The position numbers and the translations under genes are program-made. This document shows positions 32,211 to 40,304 of a stretch of DNA of 64,000 bases, piece after piece; the stretch's first letter is position 1, and each line of letters starts with the position of its first letter. Source of the stretch: Thalassotalea atypica (GTDB lineage Bacteria; Pseudomonadota; Gammaproteobacteria; Enterobacterales; Alteromonadaceae); contig NZ_AP027364.1 in assembly GCF_030295975.1 (NCBI RefSeq), positions 372,001 to 436,000 of the forward strand, read 5' to 3'. Below the pieces are notes generated by a model. That model saw only the letters and a list, made by a program, of their open reading frames with translations, was not told where the DNA came from and ran no database searches.

Positions 32211-32238
32211 AAGGCTAACGAAAATGTTGGCCTTTTTT
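32211..32238 (+). terminator. intra-operon Rho-independent terminator after gspG
   Basis: Stem AAGGCTAAC (32211-32219) / GTTGGCCTT (32226-32234), nine pairs with one G-U, 6-base loop, then a T-run TTTT CTTT. It lies 18 bp past gspG. Partial termination here would leave more gspC-G than gspH-N message. Confidence 0.75.
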
Positions 32239-32262
32239 CTTTCACTTAAGTGGTTTGCCAAT

Positions 32263-32880
32263 ATGTTCCGTCACTCGTCAGCTAAGAAAAAGCCATCACA
32301 ACAAGGTTTTACCTTGATTGAGATCATGCTGGTGCTGGTCTTAATTGGAGTGATGGTTTCACTAGTACAGTTTACTTTTCAAGGAAATAAATTAGAGCAA
32401 GACTTAAAAAAAGTAAGTAAACAATTTATAGGTTCGTTTACCATCGCGGCTGAATATGCCTTACTCAATAACCTAGAGTTAGGTGTCTTAGTTGAAGAAG
32501 ATCATTATCAATTTTTAGGATTTGATGGTGAAAACTGGCAAGCTATTTCAGACAGTGATTACTTGAAAGATTACCGATTGCCAGAGCATCTTAAAATGGC
32601 GGTCAACCTGGAAGGCTTGGAGGTAGACGAGCAAGCGTTATTCGATATCGAAACCTTTGTTAAAGACGATGAAGGGTTATTTAATAATGGTGAGAGCTTT
32701 AAAGACAGTGATGAAGAAAAGAAACTGATCCCACAAATATATATTTTATCTGGTGGCGAAATTACGCCATTTGAGTTGAACTTTATGCCAGCCGATGAGC
32801 TCGATGATGACTCGGATATTATGTATCAAGTCATTGGTCAATATAGTTTACCTTTGCAGCTACTAGGGCCAGAGTCTTAG
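32263..32880 (+). CDS. gspH: minor pseudopilin GspH
   Basis: 205 residues from ATG 32263. The upstream ATG at 32224 lies in the loop and stem of the terminator hairpin and would give an unusually long leader of about 28 residues before the cleavage site. The prepilin motif is QQG|FTLIEIMLVLVLIGVMVS. The globular part is acidic (runs of Asp and Glu at about 130-160). GspH sits near the tip of the pseudopilus. Its stop overlaps the gspI start (TAGTG). Confidence 0.92.
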   Translation: MFRHSSAKKKPSQQGFTLIEIMLVLVLIGVMVSLVQFTFQGNKLEQDLKKVSKQFIGSFTIAAEYALLNNLELGVLVEEDHYQFLGFDGENWQAISDSDYLKDYRLPEHLKMAVNLEGLEVDEQALFDIETFVKDDEGLFNNGESFKDSDEEKKLIPQIYILSGGEITPFELNFMPADELDDDSDIMYQVIGQYSLPLQLLGPES

Positions 32881-33308
32881 TGAATTGTAATCTATCTGCT
32901 CGGGCAACGTCTAAAGGCTTATGCAATCATAAAAAATCAAGCCCTGTATTTGGCTTTACCTTAATTGAGGTGATGCTGGCGATGGCCATTTTTGCTATCG
33001 CTGGTGTGGCGTTATTGGGCTCAGCTAAAAATAGTCTATCGAATTTTGGCCAATTGGAACAAAAAACGGTGGCTCAATGGGTAGCGTCTAATCAACTAGT
33101 AGCCGCCTCATTAGTCTCAGAATGGCCCCCTAAAAACAACCTCAAAGGAAAAGTAGAAATGTCGGGCGTGACGTGGTTTTGGCGTCAGAAAGTTGTACGT
33201 ACTACCGACAAAAACATGCGTCAAATCACCATGGAAATTCGCATAAATGAAAAAGATGAACAACCCATCACCAGCTTAGTCACTTTTATTGCGAAGAGCG
33301 GAAAATAG
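32880..33308 (+). CDS. gspI: minor pseudopilin GspI
   Basis: 142 residues from a GTG overlapping the gspH stop codon by one base. The cleavage motif is VFG|FTLIEVMLAMAIFAIAG, preceded by a leader of about 25 residues with several Lys and Arg. The body WVASNQLVAASLV ... VTWFWRQKV is typical of GspI. With GspJ and GspK it forms the pseudopilus tip complex. Confidence 0.95.
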   Translation: MNCNLSARATSKGLCNHKKSSPVFGFTLIEVMLAMAIFAIAGVALLGSAKNSLSNFGQLEQKTVAQWVASNQLVAASLVSEWPPKNNLKGKVEMSGVTWFWRQKVVRTTDKNMRQITMEIRINEKDEQPITSLVTFIAKSGK

Positions 33309-33309
33309 T

Positions 33310-33963
33310 ATGGTTCGCCAAGGCTTAGTTCATCACCGTCTAGGTTTTACGCTGATTGAGTTACTGGTTGCGATGGCGATATTTTCGGTGATCAGCTTGA
33401 CCAGTTTTACGATATTATCAACGGTGATCACCAGTGATGAAACGTTAACAGCTAAAAACCAACGATTAAACGCACTAGATAGTGCTTTTATCGTTATGGA
33501 GCGAGATTTCCTTCAACTGGCAAGACGCACCGTACGGCTAAACGGTGAAGCTCCAATATCGGGCTTTCTTCACTTAGATACTGATGGTATTTTTTCAGAA
33601 ACCTCAGGAGTCGCTTTTGTTCGTGCCGGTTGGACAAACCCTGGATTATTACTGCCGCGCAGTAACTTACAACCGGTGGTTTATCAATTAAAAGACAGTC
33701 AAGTACAGCGATTATTTTTCAATTTTGTAGACAATGTGGTTGGGGAAGAACCAAAAACTAGGGTATTGCTTGAAGAGGTTGATGAATTAGCCTTTGAATT
33801 TTATTATCAAAATAAATGGCAAGAAAGCCTCAGTAGCGAAAGCTTACCACAAGCAATTGCGGTGATTATTAGCTCCAAAGATTTTGGCGAGATCAGGCGT
33901 CAGTTTTTATTGCCTGCGAGCGCAGATGTTGAGCTTCAAGATGAAGGGAGTGGTAATGGTTAG
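33310..33963 (+). CDS. gspJ: minor pseudopilin GspJ
   Basis: 217 residues from ATG 33310, immediately after gspI; a TTG at 33289 would extend into gspI. The cleavage motif is RLG|FTLIELLVAMAIFSVIS. The globular domain contains AFIVMERDFLQLARR and a late YYQNKWQESL segment seen in GspJ proteins. It is part of the GspI-J-K tip. Confidence 0.95.
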   Translation: MVRQGLVHHRLGFTLIELLVAMAIFSVISLTSFTILSTVITSDETLTAKNQRLNALDSAFIVMERDFLQLARRTVRLNGEAPISGFLHLDTDGIFSETSGVAFVRAGWTNPGLLLPRSNLQPVVYQLKDSQVQRLFFNFVDNVVGEEPKTRVLLEEVDELAFEFYYQNKWQESLSSESLPQAIAVIISSKDFGEIRRQFLLPASADVELQDEGSGNG

Positions 33964-34966
33964 TCATTCAACTCACCGTCAACGGGGTATTGCTTTAATC
34001 ACTGTCATGCTTGTCGTGGCACTTGTGGCTATTGTAGCTACCGAAATGAGTGGTCGATTAATGCTGCAAATGCAACGCAGCGCCAATATTCAAATGAACC
34101 AACAAGCGTTTTGGTATGCCATGGGGGCCGAAGCGTTTGCTAAACGTGTGATCATCCAAGCACAAGAAGAAAATGAAAAAGTGACACACCGAGAGCAAAA
34201 TTGGGCGCAAGGGTATCAAAATTTTCCGGTCGATTTTGGTGAAATTTCTGGCGAAATAAAAGACTTACATGCCTGCTTAAACCTTAATGCATTACGTGAA
34301 GAAGGCAATGAAACCCCAAAAAATGGCAACGTCAAAAAAGCGCCAGCAAAGGCCGCACTTGAAGAGCTGATCGTCAACTTAAATATAGAAGGTGTTGGGC
34401 AATTTGAAGCAGAATACATGTCAGACAGTTTAAGCGATTGGCTAGACAGCAATGACGGGATTGCTAGCGCTGGAGGCGCTGAAGATAATGACTATGCGGC
34501 CAAAGAACACCCTTACCTCACCGCCAATCATTATTTGGCTAACGTTAATGAATTACGACTGGTCGAGCATTTTAGTGTACCAGTTATTAATGAACTTAAA
34601 GCCCATGTCTGTGTGATCCCGCAAAGCAATATTCATAAAATTAACATCAATACACTTGACGCCGAACATCCTCAATTACTGCAAAGCTTACTGGGTATTG
34701 ATGCCCAAAAAGCCGCGGATATATTAGCCGCCAGAGATGATAAAGGGTTTGAAACTATTGATGAATTTTTTAATTTACCTGAAGTCACATCGGTTAATTT
34801 CACCGATGATCAAAAACAACAGTTTGTAGTTGATAGTGAATATTTTAAACTGGTAGCCAATACACGCTTTAGTGATAGCTATTTTAGCCTTAATACCACG
34901 CTCAAAGTGGTGAGTAACAATGAAGTGGCTGTACTCAGTCGCACGATAGGACGTTTCAATGAGTGA
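33956..34966 (+). CDS. gspK: minor pseudopilin GspK
   Basis: 336 residues from ATG 33956, overlapping gspJ by 8 bp with GGGAG upstream. The cleavage motif is RQRG|IALITVMLVVALVAIVA; like other GspK proteins it has no Glu5. The large periplasmic part has the inserted helical domain (about 100-300) including NINTLDAEHPQLL, a helix-hairpin-helix-like element. It caps the pseudopilus tip. Confidence 0.95.
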   Translation: MVSHSTHRQRGIALITVMLVVALVAIVATEMSGRLMLQMQRSANIQMNQQAFWYAMGAEAFAKRVIIQAQEENEKVTHREQNWAQGYQNFPVDFGEISGEIKDLHACLNLNALREEGNETPKNGNVKKAPAKAALEELIVNLNIEGVGQFEAEYMSDSLSDWLDSNDGIASAGGAEDNDYAAKEHPYLTANHYLANVNELRLVEHFSVPVINELKAHVCVIPQSNIHKININTLDAEHPQLLQSLLGIDAQKAADILAARDDKGFETIDEFFNLPEVTSVNFTDDQKQQFVVDSEYFKLVANTRFSDSYFSLNTTLKVVSNNEVAVLSRTIGRFNE

Positions 34967-36173
34967 AGTGTTATATATTCGACTCAATAGCCACGCGGAT
35001 GCGCCCATCTGGTGGTTAATTTGGTCAAATGTCGAAAGAGAAATCATCGCCAGCGGAGAGTTGTTATCAGCTGAACAGCTTTCAACACTGTCAGATAAGG
35101 CGGATCACCGCAAAGTGGTTGTGATTGTACCGAGCCAAGACGTTACTTTGAAGTCAGTAAATGTGCCAGGTAAATCAAGTCGTGCACACAAAGCTGTAGT
35201 CCCCTACATGCTTGAGGATGAACTGACCGAAGACGTTGATGAGTTGTTTTTTGCCTATAGCAACACTAAAATTGCTGATGAAGATAATAATTGTTTTATC
35301 GCAGTGGTTAAACGCCAATTGTTTAGAGATTGGCTACAGTGCCTACAAGCTGCCAATATTAAGTGTCAGCTAATGATACCTGAAATTCTGGCGATGCCAT
35401 TAGAAGCTGACGGATGGAGTGTCGCCCAAGTTGATGAGCAAATTATTGTGCGTCAAGGTCAGTGGCGTGGCATGACACTTGATACGAGTTTGTGGACGTT
35501 TGCTTGTGAGCAGTGGTTAATGGAAGATGGCACTCCTAGTATCGCTAGCTATACCACCCTACCGAACACTCCCGAAGGCTTAGTTGTTGAACAAAAGCCC
35601 CAGGAAATGCTACTCACTTTAATTGCTCAGTCAGGGCAATCGCAGTTCAACTTGCTACAAGGTGAATTTTCAGTAAAAGATGATCGTTCGCCCATTGTTA
35701 AAACATGGGCTATGGCGGCAGGCATTTGTTTGGTAGCGCTCTTGCTGTCGTTGGGCCAAAAAGGCGCGGCGTTATTTCAGCTAAAAGCCCAACAAGCCCA
35801 AATTGAACAGCAAATTATTGATACTTATATCGGGGCTTTTCCAGAGACCAAACGAGTGCGGGTTTCAACAATAAGATCACAACTTAAAAGGAAGATGTCT
35901 GGTATCGGCAGTGGCGTAAATGAGCAGAGCTTCTTGATGTTGCTATCTAAATTAGGAAATGCTTATACGCAGGTGCCTACCTTTACCACAACGTCAATAA
36001 AGTTTGACAGTAAGCGTGGCGAAATCCGATTAACGGCGAGTGCACGTGATTATCAAGCTTTCGATAAGTTTAAAGGGGAGCTTGAAAAAATGAACTTGCT
36101 TGTCACTCAAGGTGCACAAAACAATCAAGGTGATTTAGTGACAGGATCATTGAGTATTAAGGAGCGTTCATGA
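34959..36173 (+). CDS. gspL: type II secretion protein GspL
   Basis: 404 residues. The cytoplasmic actin-like domain (about 1-245) binds GspE. One transmembrane helix (about 250-270, TWAMAAGICLVALLLSLG) leads to a periplasmic ferredoxin-like domain. It overlaps gspK by 8 bp and gspM by 4 bp, consistent with coupled translation. Confidence 0.95.
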   Translation: MSEVLYIRLNSHADAPIWWLIWSNVEREIIASGELLSAEQLSTLSDKADHRKVVVIVPSQDVTLKSVNVPGKSSRAHKAVVPYMLEDELTEDVDELFFAYSNTKIADEDNNCFIAVVKRQLFRDWLQCLQAANIKCQLMIPEILAMPLEADGWSVAQVDEQIIVRQGQWRGMTLDTSLWTFACEQWLMEDGTPSIASYTTLPNTPEGLVVEQKPQEMLLTLIAQSGQSQFNLLQGEFSVKDDRSPIVKTWAMAAGICLVALLLSLGQKGAALFQLKAQQAQIEQQIIDTYIGAFPETKRVRVSTIRSQLKRKMSGIGSGVNEQSFLMLLSKLGNAYTQVPTFTTTSIKFDSKRGEIRLTASARDYQAFDKFKGELEKMNLLVTQGAQNNQGDLVTGSLSIKERS

Positions 36174-36640
36174 AACAGTGGTGGACACAACTTGCAGAAA
36201 AAGAACAACGATTACTGATGTTGATGTCAGTCTTTGTTGTGTGCTTTCTATTCTATCATTTATTATGGCAGCCAGTGAATGAGGGGCTTGATAAAGAAAG
36301 TAAAAAGTTAGCACGACATCAAGCATTGCTCAGTTATGTTGAGCAACATACTTCTCAATACCAGGCGGCCTTGCGCAGTGGCGGCAACAGTAAAGCTACG
36401 GGTAGCTTGTCGAGCATCGTTAACCGAGTCGCAAAAGCTCATCAGATCAACATTAGCCGCGTTCAACCACAAGGGGATGATATTCAAGTATGGATCGAAC
36501 AAGTCGCCTTTAATCAGTTGTTGTTGTGGTTGGCGGATCTGACTGAAAAGAATGGTTTGCAGGTTAAAACAATAGACATCAGTGAAGGGAATGCAGAAGG
36601 GGCAGTCAACATTCGTCGCCTTCAGTTAGGAAAAATGTAA
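36170..36640 (+). CDS. gspM: type II secretion protein GspM
   Basis: 156 residues. A short cytoplasmic segment, one transmembrane helix (about 15-35) and a periplasmic domain with the final ISRVQPQGDDIQVWIEQVAFNQLLLWL pattern common in GspM. It stabilises GspL in the platform. Its ATG overlaps the gspL stop (ATGA). Confidence 0.94.
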   Translation: MKQWWTQLAEKEQRLLMLMSVFVVCFLFYHLLWQPVNEGLDKESKKLARHQALLSYVEQHTSQYQAALRSGGNSKATGSLSSIVNRVAKAHQINISRVQPQGDDIQVWIEQVAFNQLLLWLADLTEKNGLQVKTIDISEGNAEGAVNIRRLQLGKM

Positions 36641-37383
36641 TGAAAAAAGTGGTCACCGCAGTCGCAGTCTTTATTGCGGTTTATACGGTTTTCTTGGTTG
36701 TAAATGCGCCGGCATCAATATTAACTTACGGGGCTAAACTCCCTAAAAATATTGCGCTGCATAACTTTTCAGGCACACTTTGGCAGTCACATGTGGAACG
36801 TGTGGATGTTGATAAATTCAGCGTATTTGATGTCAATGCACAGTTGAGCCCTTTATCACTTGCACTTCTTACTCCAACAGTGAAGGTCACATTTGGTGGT
36901 GGATTGTATGAAGGACCTCAAGGGCAAGGCGTTATATCAACTGATGGAGAGCGCATTGATATTATAGGCGCTGAACTAGAAGTGGCGGCAAATACCATCG
37001 CTCCCTTTATCAACTCACCCATTCCCGTACAAGCGTTTGGGCTAATCAGAGCCAATATCGAACGATTTGATTATCAAGCAGGTCAGTGTAGCAATGCCAG
37101 TGGCCATGTTAAGTGGCTAAATGCAGCACTTTCTGCAATGGGCGAACAAGTAGAGCTTGGCCAGTTTGATGCGGAACTTGCTTGTGTCGATAACTTGTTG
37201 ACGTTGAACATTCAACCAACGAATAAACTTGGTTTGTCTTTTTCTGGTCAACTCATGAAAAACGGTCGTTTATCCGGCAGTGGGTTTATCAAGCCTGGAG
37301 CTGGTTTCCCCAGCAAGTTGCGTGAGTTATTGTCATTTTTGGGTAAACCAGACCAGCAAGGTCGCTATCGCATTCACATATAG
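36640..37383 (+). CDS. gspN: type II secretion protein GspN
   Basis: 247 residues. An N-terminal membrane helix is followed by a beta-rich periplasmic body with LSGTLWQS-like (NFSGTLWQSHVERVDV) and LSPLSLALLTPTVKVTFGG, the GspN signature. GspN is a non-essential part of some secretion systems. It is the last gene of the operon. gspO (prepilin peptidase) and gspAB are absent here, so the peptidase must come from another locus such as pilD. Confidence 0.93.
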   Translation: MKKVVTAVAVFIAVYTVFLVVNAPASILTYGAKLPKNIALHNFSGTLWQSHVERVDVDKFSVFDVNAQLSPLSLALLTPTVKVTFGGGLYEGPQGQGVISTDGERIDIIGAELEVAANTIAPFINSPIPVQAFGLIRANIERFDYQAGQCSNASGHVKWLNAALSAMGEQVELGQFDAELACVDNLLTLNIQPTNKLGLSFSGQLMKNGRLSGSGFIKPGAGFPSKLRELLSFLGKPDQQGRYRIHI

Positions 37384-37388
37384 CAGTT

Positions 37389-38078
37389 CTATTGAACGAA
37401 CTTAGTGTCAATAGGCGTGGCTTTTATACCTTCGACTAAACAATTAAAATCAGTAATGGCCAGAAAATTATCGACTTCTTTGGCGGCTTGTTTGCTGTCA
37501 GGGTTGGCGACAGCCAATAAATGTTTGATGCCAAATTGCTGTGCGGATTGTAAAATATTAATGCTATCGTCTACAAATAGGGTGCTATTAACATTGAAAC
37601 CTACTTCTTTTTGCAACTTTCTCCATAGCTCTTGTGATTCTTTAGTCACGCCAAACTGATGAGTTGAATAGAGTTTGTCAAAATACCTATCGAGCTGAGT
37701 GCGTTCGATTTTTAACGACAGACTGTCAGGGTGTGCATTGGTCACCAAAATAATGTTTCGACCACTGTGCTTTAGTGCGACCAGAAAATCGTGTGCATCT
37801 TCTCGAAGTTGAATTAAATGCTGAATTTCTCGCTTTAATGCACTGATCGGCAACTGTGTTTGCTCTGCCCAATAATCCAAACAATACCAGTCAATTGTGC
37901 CCTCTACTTTTTGGTAATGGGAGGTCAATTTGGCCTTGGCTTCACGCAATGAAATACCGGTCGATTCAGCGTACTTTTGCGGTAAATGTACTAACCAAAA
38001 TTGGTTGTCAAAATGCAAATCAAGGATGGTGCCATCCATGTCGAGTAAAACGGTTGAAATTTCTGACCAATCAAGCAT
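37389..38078 (-). CDS. yrfG: HAD-type GMP/IMP nucleotidase YrfG
   Basis: 229 residues from ATG 38078; an ATG at 38099 would add seven. HAD motif I is LLDMDGTILDLHFDNQFW, motif II VTNA, and motif IV FVDDSINIL. E. coli YrfG dephosphorylates GMP and IMP. It converges on gspN with only 5 bp between the stops and is divergent from nudE, the order seen in many gammaproteobacteria. Confidence 0.93.
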   Translation of the reverse strand: MLDWSEISTVLLDMDGTILDLHFDNQFWLVHLPQKYAESTGISLREAKAKLTSHYQKVEGTIDWYCLDYWAEQTQLPISALKREIQHLIQLREDAHDFLVALKHSGRNIILVTNAHPDSLSLKIERTQLDRYFDKLYSTHQFGVTKESQELWRKLQKEVGFNVNSTLFVDDSINILQSAQQFGIKHLLAVANPDSKQAAKEVDNFLAITDFNCLVEGIKATPIDTKFVQ

Positions 38079-38197
38079 AGATTTATACCTAGAAAACATC
38101 TTATTATGGCATTATAACGAATCAATAGCCGATCAAAAAAGCACTGATTGCAGCTAAGTTTAATTTCCTGTGTTTTAACTATAAAAATGACGCGTTA

Positions 38198-38758
38198 ATG
38201 AAAATAAATAAAAACGTATTGCCGAGCATAAATCAAAGAACACCTGTGGCTAAAAGTCGACTGTTTGCGATTGAGCAAATTGACTTAACCTTTTCAAATG
38301 GCCAGCAACGCGAATATGAGCGCATGATGGGCTCCGGTCGAGGTGCGGTCATGGTAGTGCCAATGTTAGATGACGATACTATGCTGCTAGTCAGAGAGTA
38401 TTGCGCCGGTACGCACAGTTATGAATTAGGATTTCCTAAAGGATTGATTGATGCCGGAGAACAAGCGGATATTGCTGCCAACAGAGAGCTGCAAGAAGAA
38501 ATAGGTTTTGGGGCGCGCACATTAACTCATCTTCACCAAGTCAGAATTGCGCCGGCGTTTTTTGATGCCAAAATGGAAATTTTTGTCGCGACAGAACTAT
38601 ACGCATCGAAACTAGAAGGGGATGAGCCTGAGCCGATGGAAATCGTAGAGTGGAAATTGTCGGATTATAAAAGTCTGCTTGCACAAGAAGACTTTAATGA
38701 AGCGCGTAGTATCGTTGCATTGATGATGTTAAGGGATAAAGGAGTGAATAATGCCTAA
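38198..38758 (+). CDS. nudE: ADP compounds hydrolase NudE
   Basis: 186 residues. The Nudix box reads GLIDAGEQADIAANRELQEE followed by IGFG (GX5EX7REUXEEXG). NudE hydrolyses ADP-ribose, NADH and Ap3A. The gene overlaps cysQ by 8 bp and is divergent from yrfG. Confidence 0.95.
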   Translation: MKINKNVLPSINQRTPVAKSRLFAIEQIDLTFSNGQQREYERMMGSGRGAVMVVPMLDDDTMLLVREYCAGTHSYELGFPKGLIDAGEQADIAANRELQEEIGFGARTLTHLHQVRIAPAFFDAKMEIFVATELYASKLEGDEPEPMEIVEWKLSDYKSLLAQEDFNEARSIVALMMLRDKGVNNA

Positions 38759-39575
38759 TGAGCGTTTACTTAATATAGCCCTTGAAAGTGCAAAAATGGC
38801 GGGTAAAGAGGTCATGAGCTATTACCAAAAAGGTAATTTTACCGCCGAAATGAAAGCTGATGACAGTCCAGTAACCAGTGCTGATTTAGCGGCCAACACG
38901 GTGATCATGGAGCAATTAAAATCGTTAACGCCTGATATTCCGATCATATCTGAAGAAGTTGGTGCGGTTGCATTGAGTGAGCGACAAAGTTGGCAACGTT
39001 ATTGGTTACTTGACCCAATTGATGGCACAGGAGAATTCATCATTGGCAGTGGCGATTTTGCAGTCAATATAGCACTTATTGAAAATGGCTGGCCCAGCAT
39101 TGGCGTCATTCACGCCCCAGATCATTGCTTAACTTATTATGGTCAATCAGGCCTAGGCGCTTTTAAGGACAACAGCCAACAGAGCCACCAGATTCACGTC
39201 ACTCCTTATGAACCTGGTCAGAATGTCCGCGTGGCGATTAGTCGTCGACAAGAGCTAAGTTTAATGGGGCAATATTTAAGTTCATCATTTGACTACGAGC
39301 ATATTGCATTAGGCTCGTGCTCTTTGAAAAATTGCCTCATTGCAGAAGGTGGAGCGGACTGCTATTTACGCATTGGGCCGACTGGAGAGTGGGACACTGG
39401 TGCGAGTCAGTGCATATTGGAGCAAGCGGGGGGCAAGATTTTGGACAGTGAGTTTAATCCACTTAGTTATAACAAGCGTGAATCTCTACTCAATCCTGAC
39501 TTTATGAGTTTAGGTGCTCAGGCGTTTCCATGGCAGGATATTGTTATACCCCATCGAGCGGATCGCAAATACTAA
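38751..39575 (+). CDS. cysQ: 3'(2'),5'-bisphosphate nucleotidase CysQ
   Basis: 274 residues. Inositol-monophosphatase-fold motifs: DDSPVTSADLAAN, ISEE, and the metal site DPIDGTGEFIIGSGDFAVNIAL, then GEWDTGASQCILEQAGG near the C-terminus. It converts PAP to AMP in sulfur assimilation. It is coupled to nudE. Confidence 0.95.
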   Translation: MPNERLLNIALESAKMAGKEVMSYYQKGNFTAEMKADDSPVTSADLAANTVIMEQLKSLTPDIPIISEEVGAVALSERQSWQRYWLLDPIDGTGEFIIGSGDFAVNIALIENGWPSIGVIHAPDHCLTYYGQSGLGAFKDNSQQSHQIHVTPYEPGQNVRVAISRRQELSLMGQYLSSSFDYEHIALGSCSLKNCLIAEGGADCYLRIGPTGEWDTGASQCILEQAGGKILDSEFNPLSYNKRESLLNPDFMSLGAQAFPWQDIVIPHRADRKY

Positions 39576-39622
39576 AAAACAATGAAAACAAAAAAATAAC
39601 ACATTAATTTAAGGGTTTTATC

Positions 39623-40204
39623 ATGAGTGTACGTGCAATTATCATCGCGTTCTGTTGTAGTTTATCGATTGCAATGCCAGCGTTAGCGGCGTGGCAGCTG
39701 GATAATGAAAAATCAACGTTGAGCTTTATCAGCATTAAGAAAAATGACATAGCTGAAGTTCATCAATTTAACTCGTTGTCAGGAGAGGTTGATCAAAGTG
39801 AAATAAAGTTTGTTATCGACTTAGCCAGTGTTGACACCAAAATTGCACTACGCGATCAAAGAATGCGAGATTTTTTATTTGAGACCAACAAATTCGCGCA
39901 AGCAACATTTAGCGCAAAACTAAATAATATAGATTTAACTACAATGAAAGTGGGGACAACAACGTCTATGTCCTTGCCGGGAAAAATACAATTGCACGGT
40001 CAATCTCAGTCAATCATCATTGAGATCGTTGCAGCAAAACTTAGCAATAATCGCGTGATTGTATCGGCAAAGCAGCCATTATTGATTAGGGCGCAAGATT
40101 TCGCTTTAATCGCAGGTATAGCAAAGTTGCAGTCACTAGCAGGCTTGCCAAGTATTAGCAATACTGTGCCGGTTACATTTGTGTTGCAGTTCGAGCGAAA
40201 ATAA
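39623..40204 (+). CDS. secreted YceI-family protein
   Basis: 193 residues with a signal peptide ending PALAA. The mature protein begins WQLDNEKSTLSFISIKKN, the first strand of the YceI lipocalin-like barrel that binds isoprenoids or other amphiphiles. The segment RMRDFLFETNKFAQATFSAKL is the family hallmark. The role in this organism is unknown. Confidence 0.9.
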   Translation: MSVRAIIIAFCCSLSIAMPALAAWQLDNEKSTLSFISIKKNDIAEVHQFNSLSGEVDQSEIKFVIDLASVDTKIALRDQRMRDFLFETNKFAQATFSAKLNNIDLTTMKVGTTTSMSLPGKIQLHGQSQSIIIEIVAAKLSNNRVIVSAKQPLLIRAQDFALIAGIAKLQSLAGLPSISNTVPVTFVLQFERK

Positions 40205-40304
40205 ATGTACTTCACTGATTTGAGTGCTTAAAGTGAGTTGGTTTCCCTTTAACCAGCGCTAACCAAACCTAGTTATTATTAACGTAAGAATAAAAGGCAT
40301 CAAC

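Noticed and set aside
32224-32262. Longer gspH start at 32224
   Set aside because: It falls in the terminator hairpin and gives an unusually long prepilin leader; 32263 fits better, although it has only a weak ribosome site.
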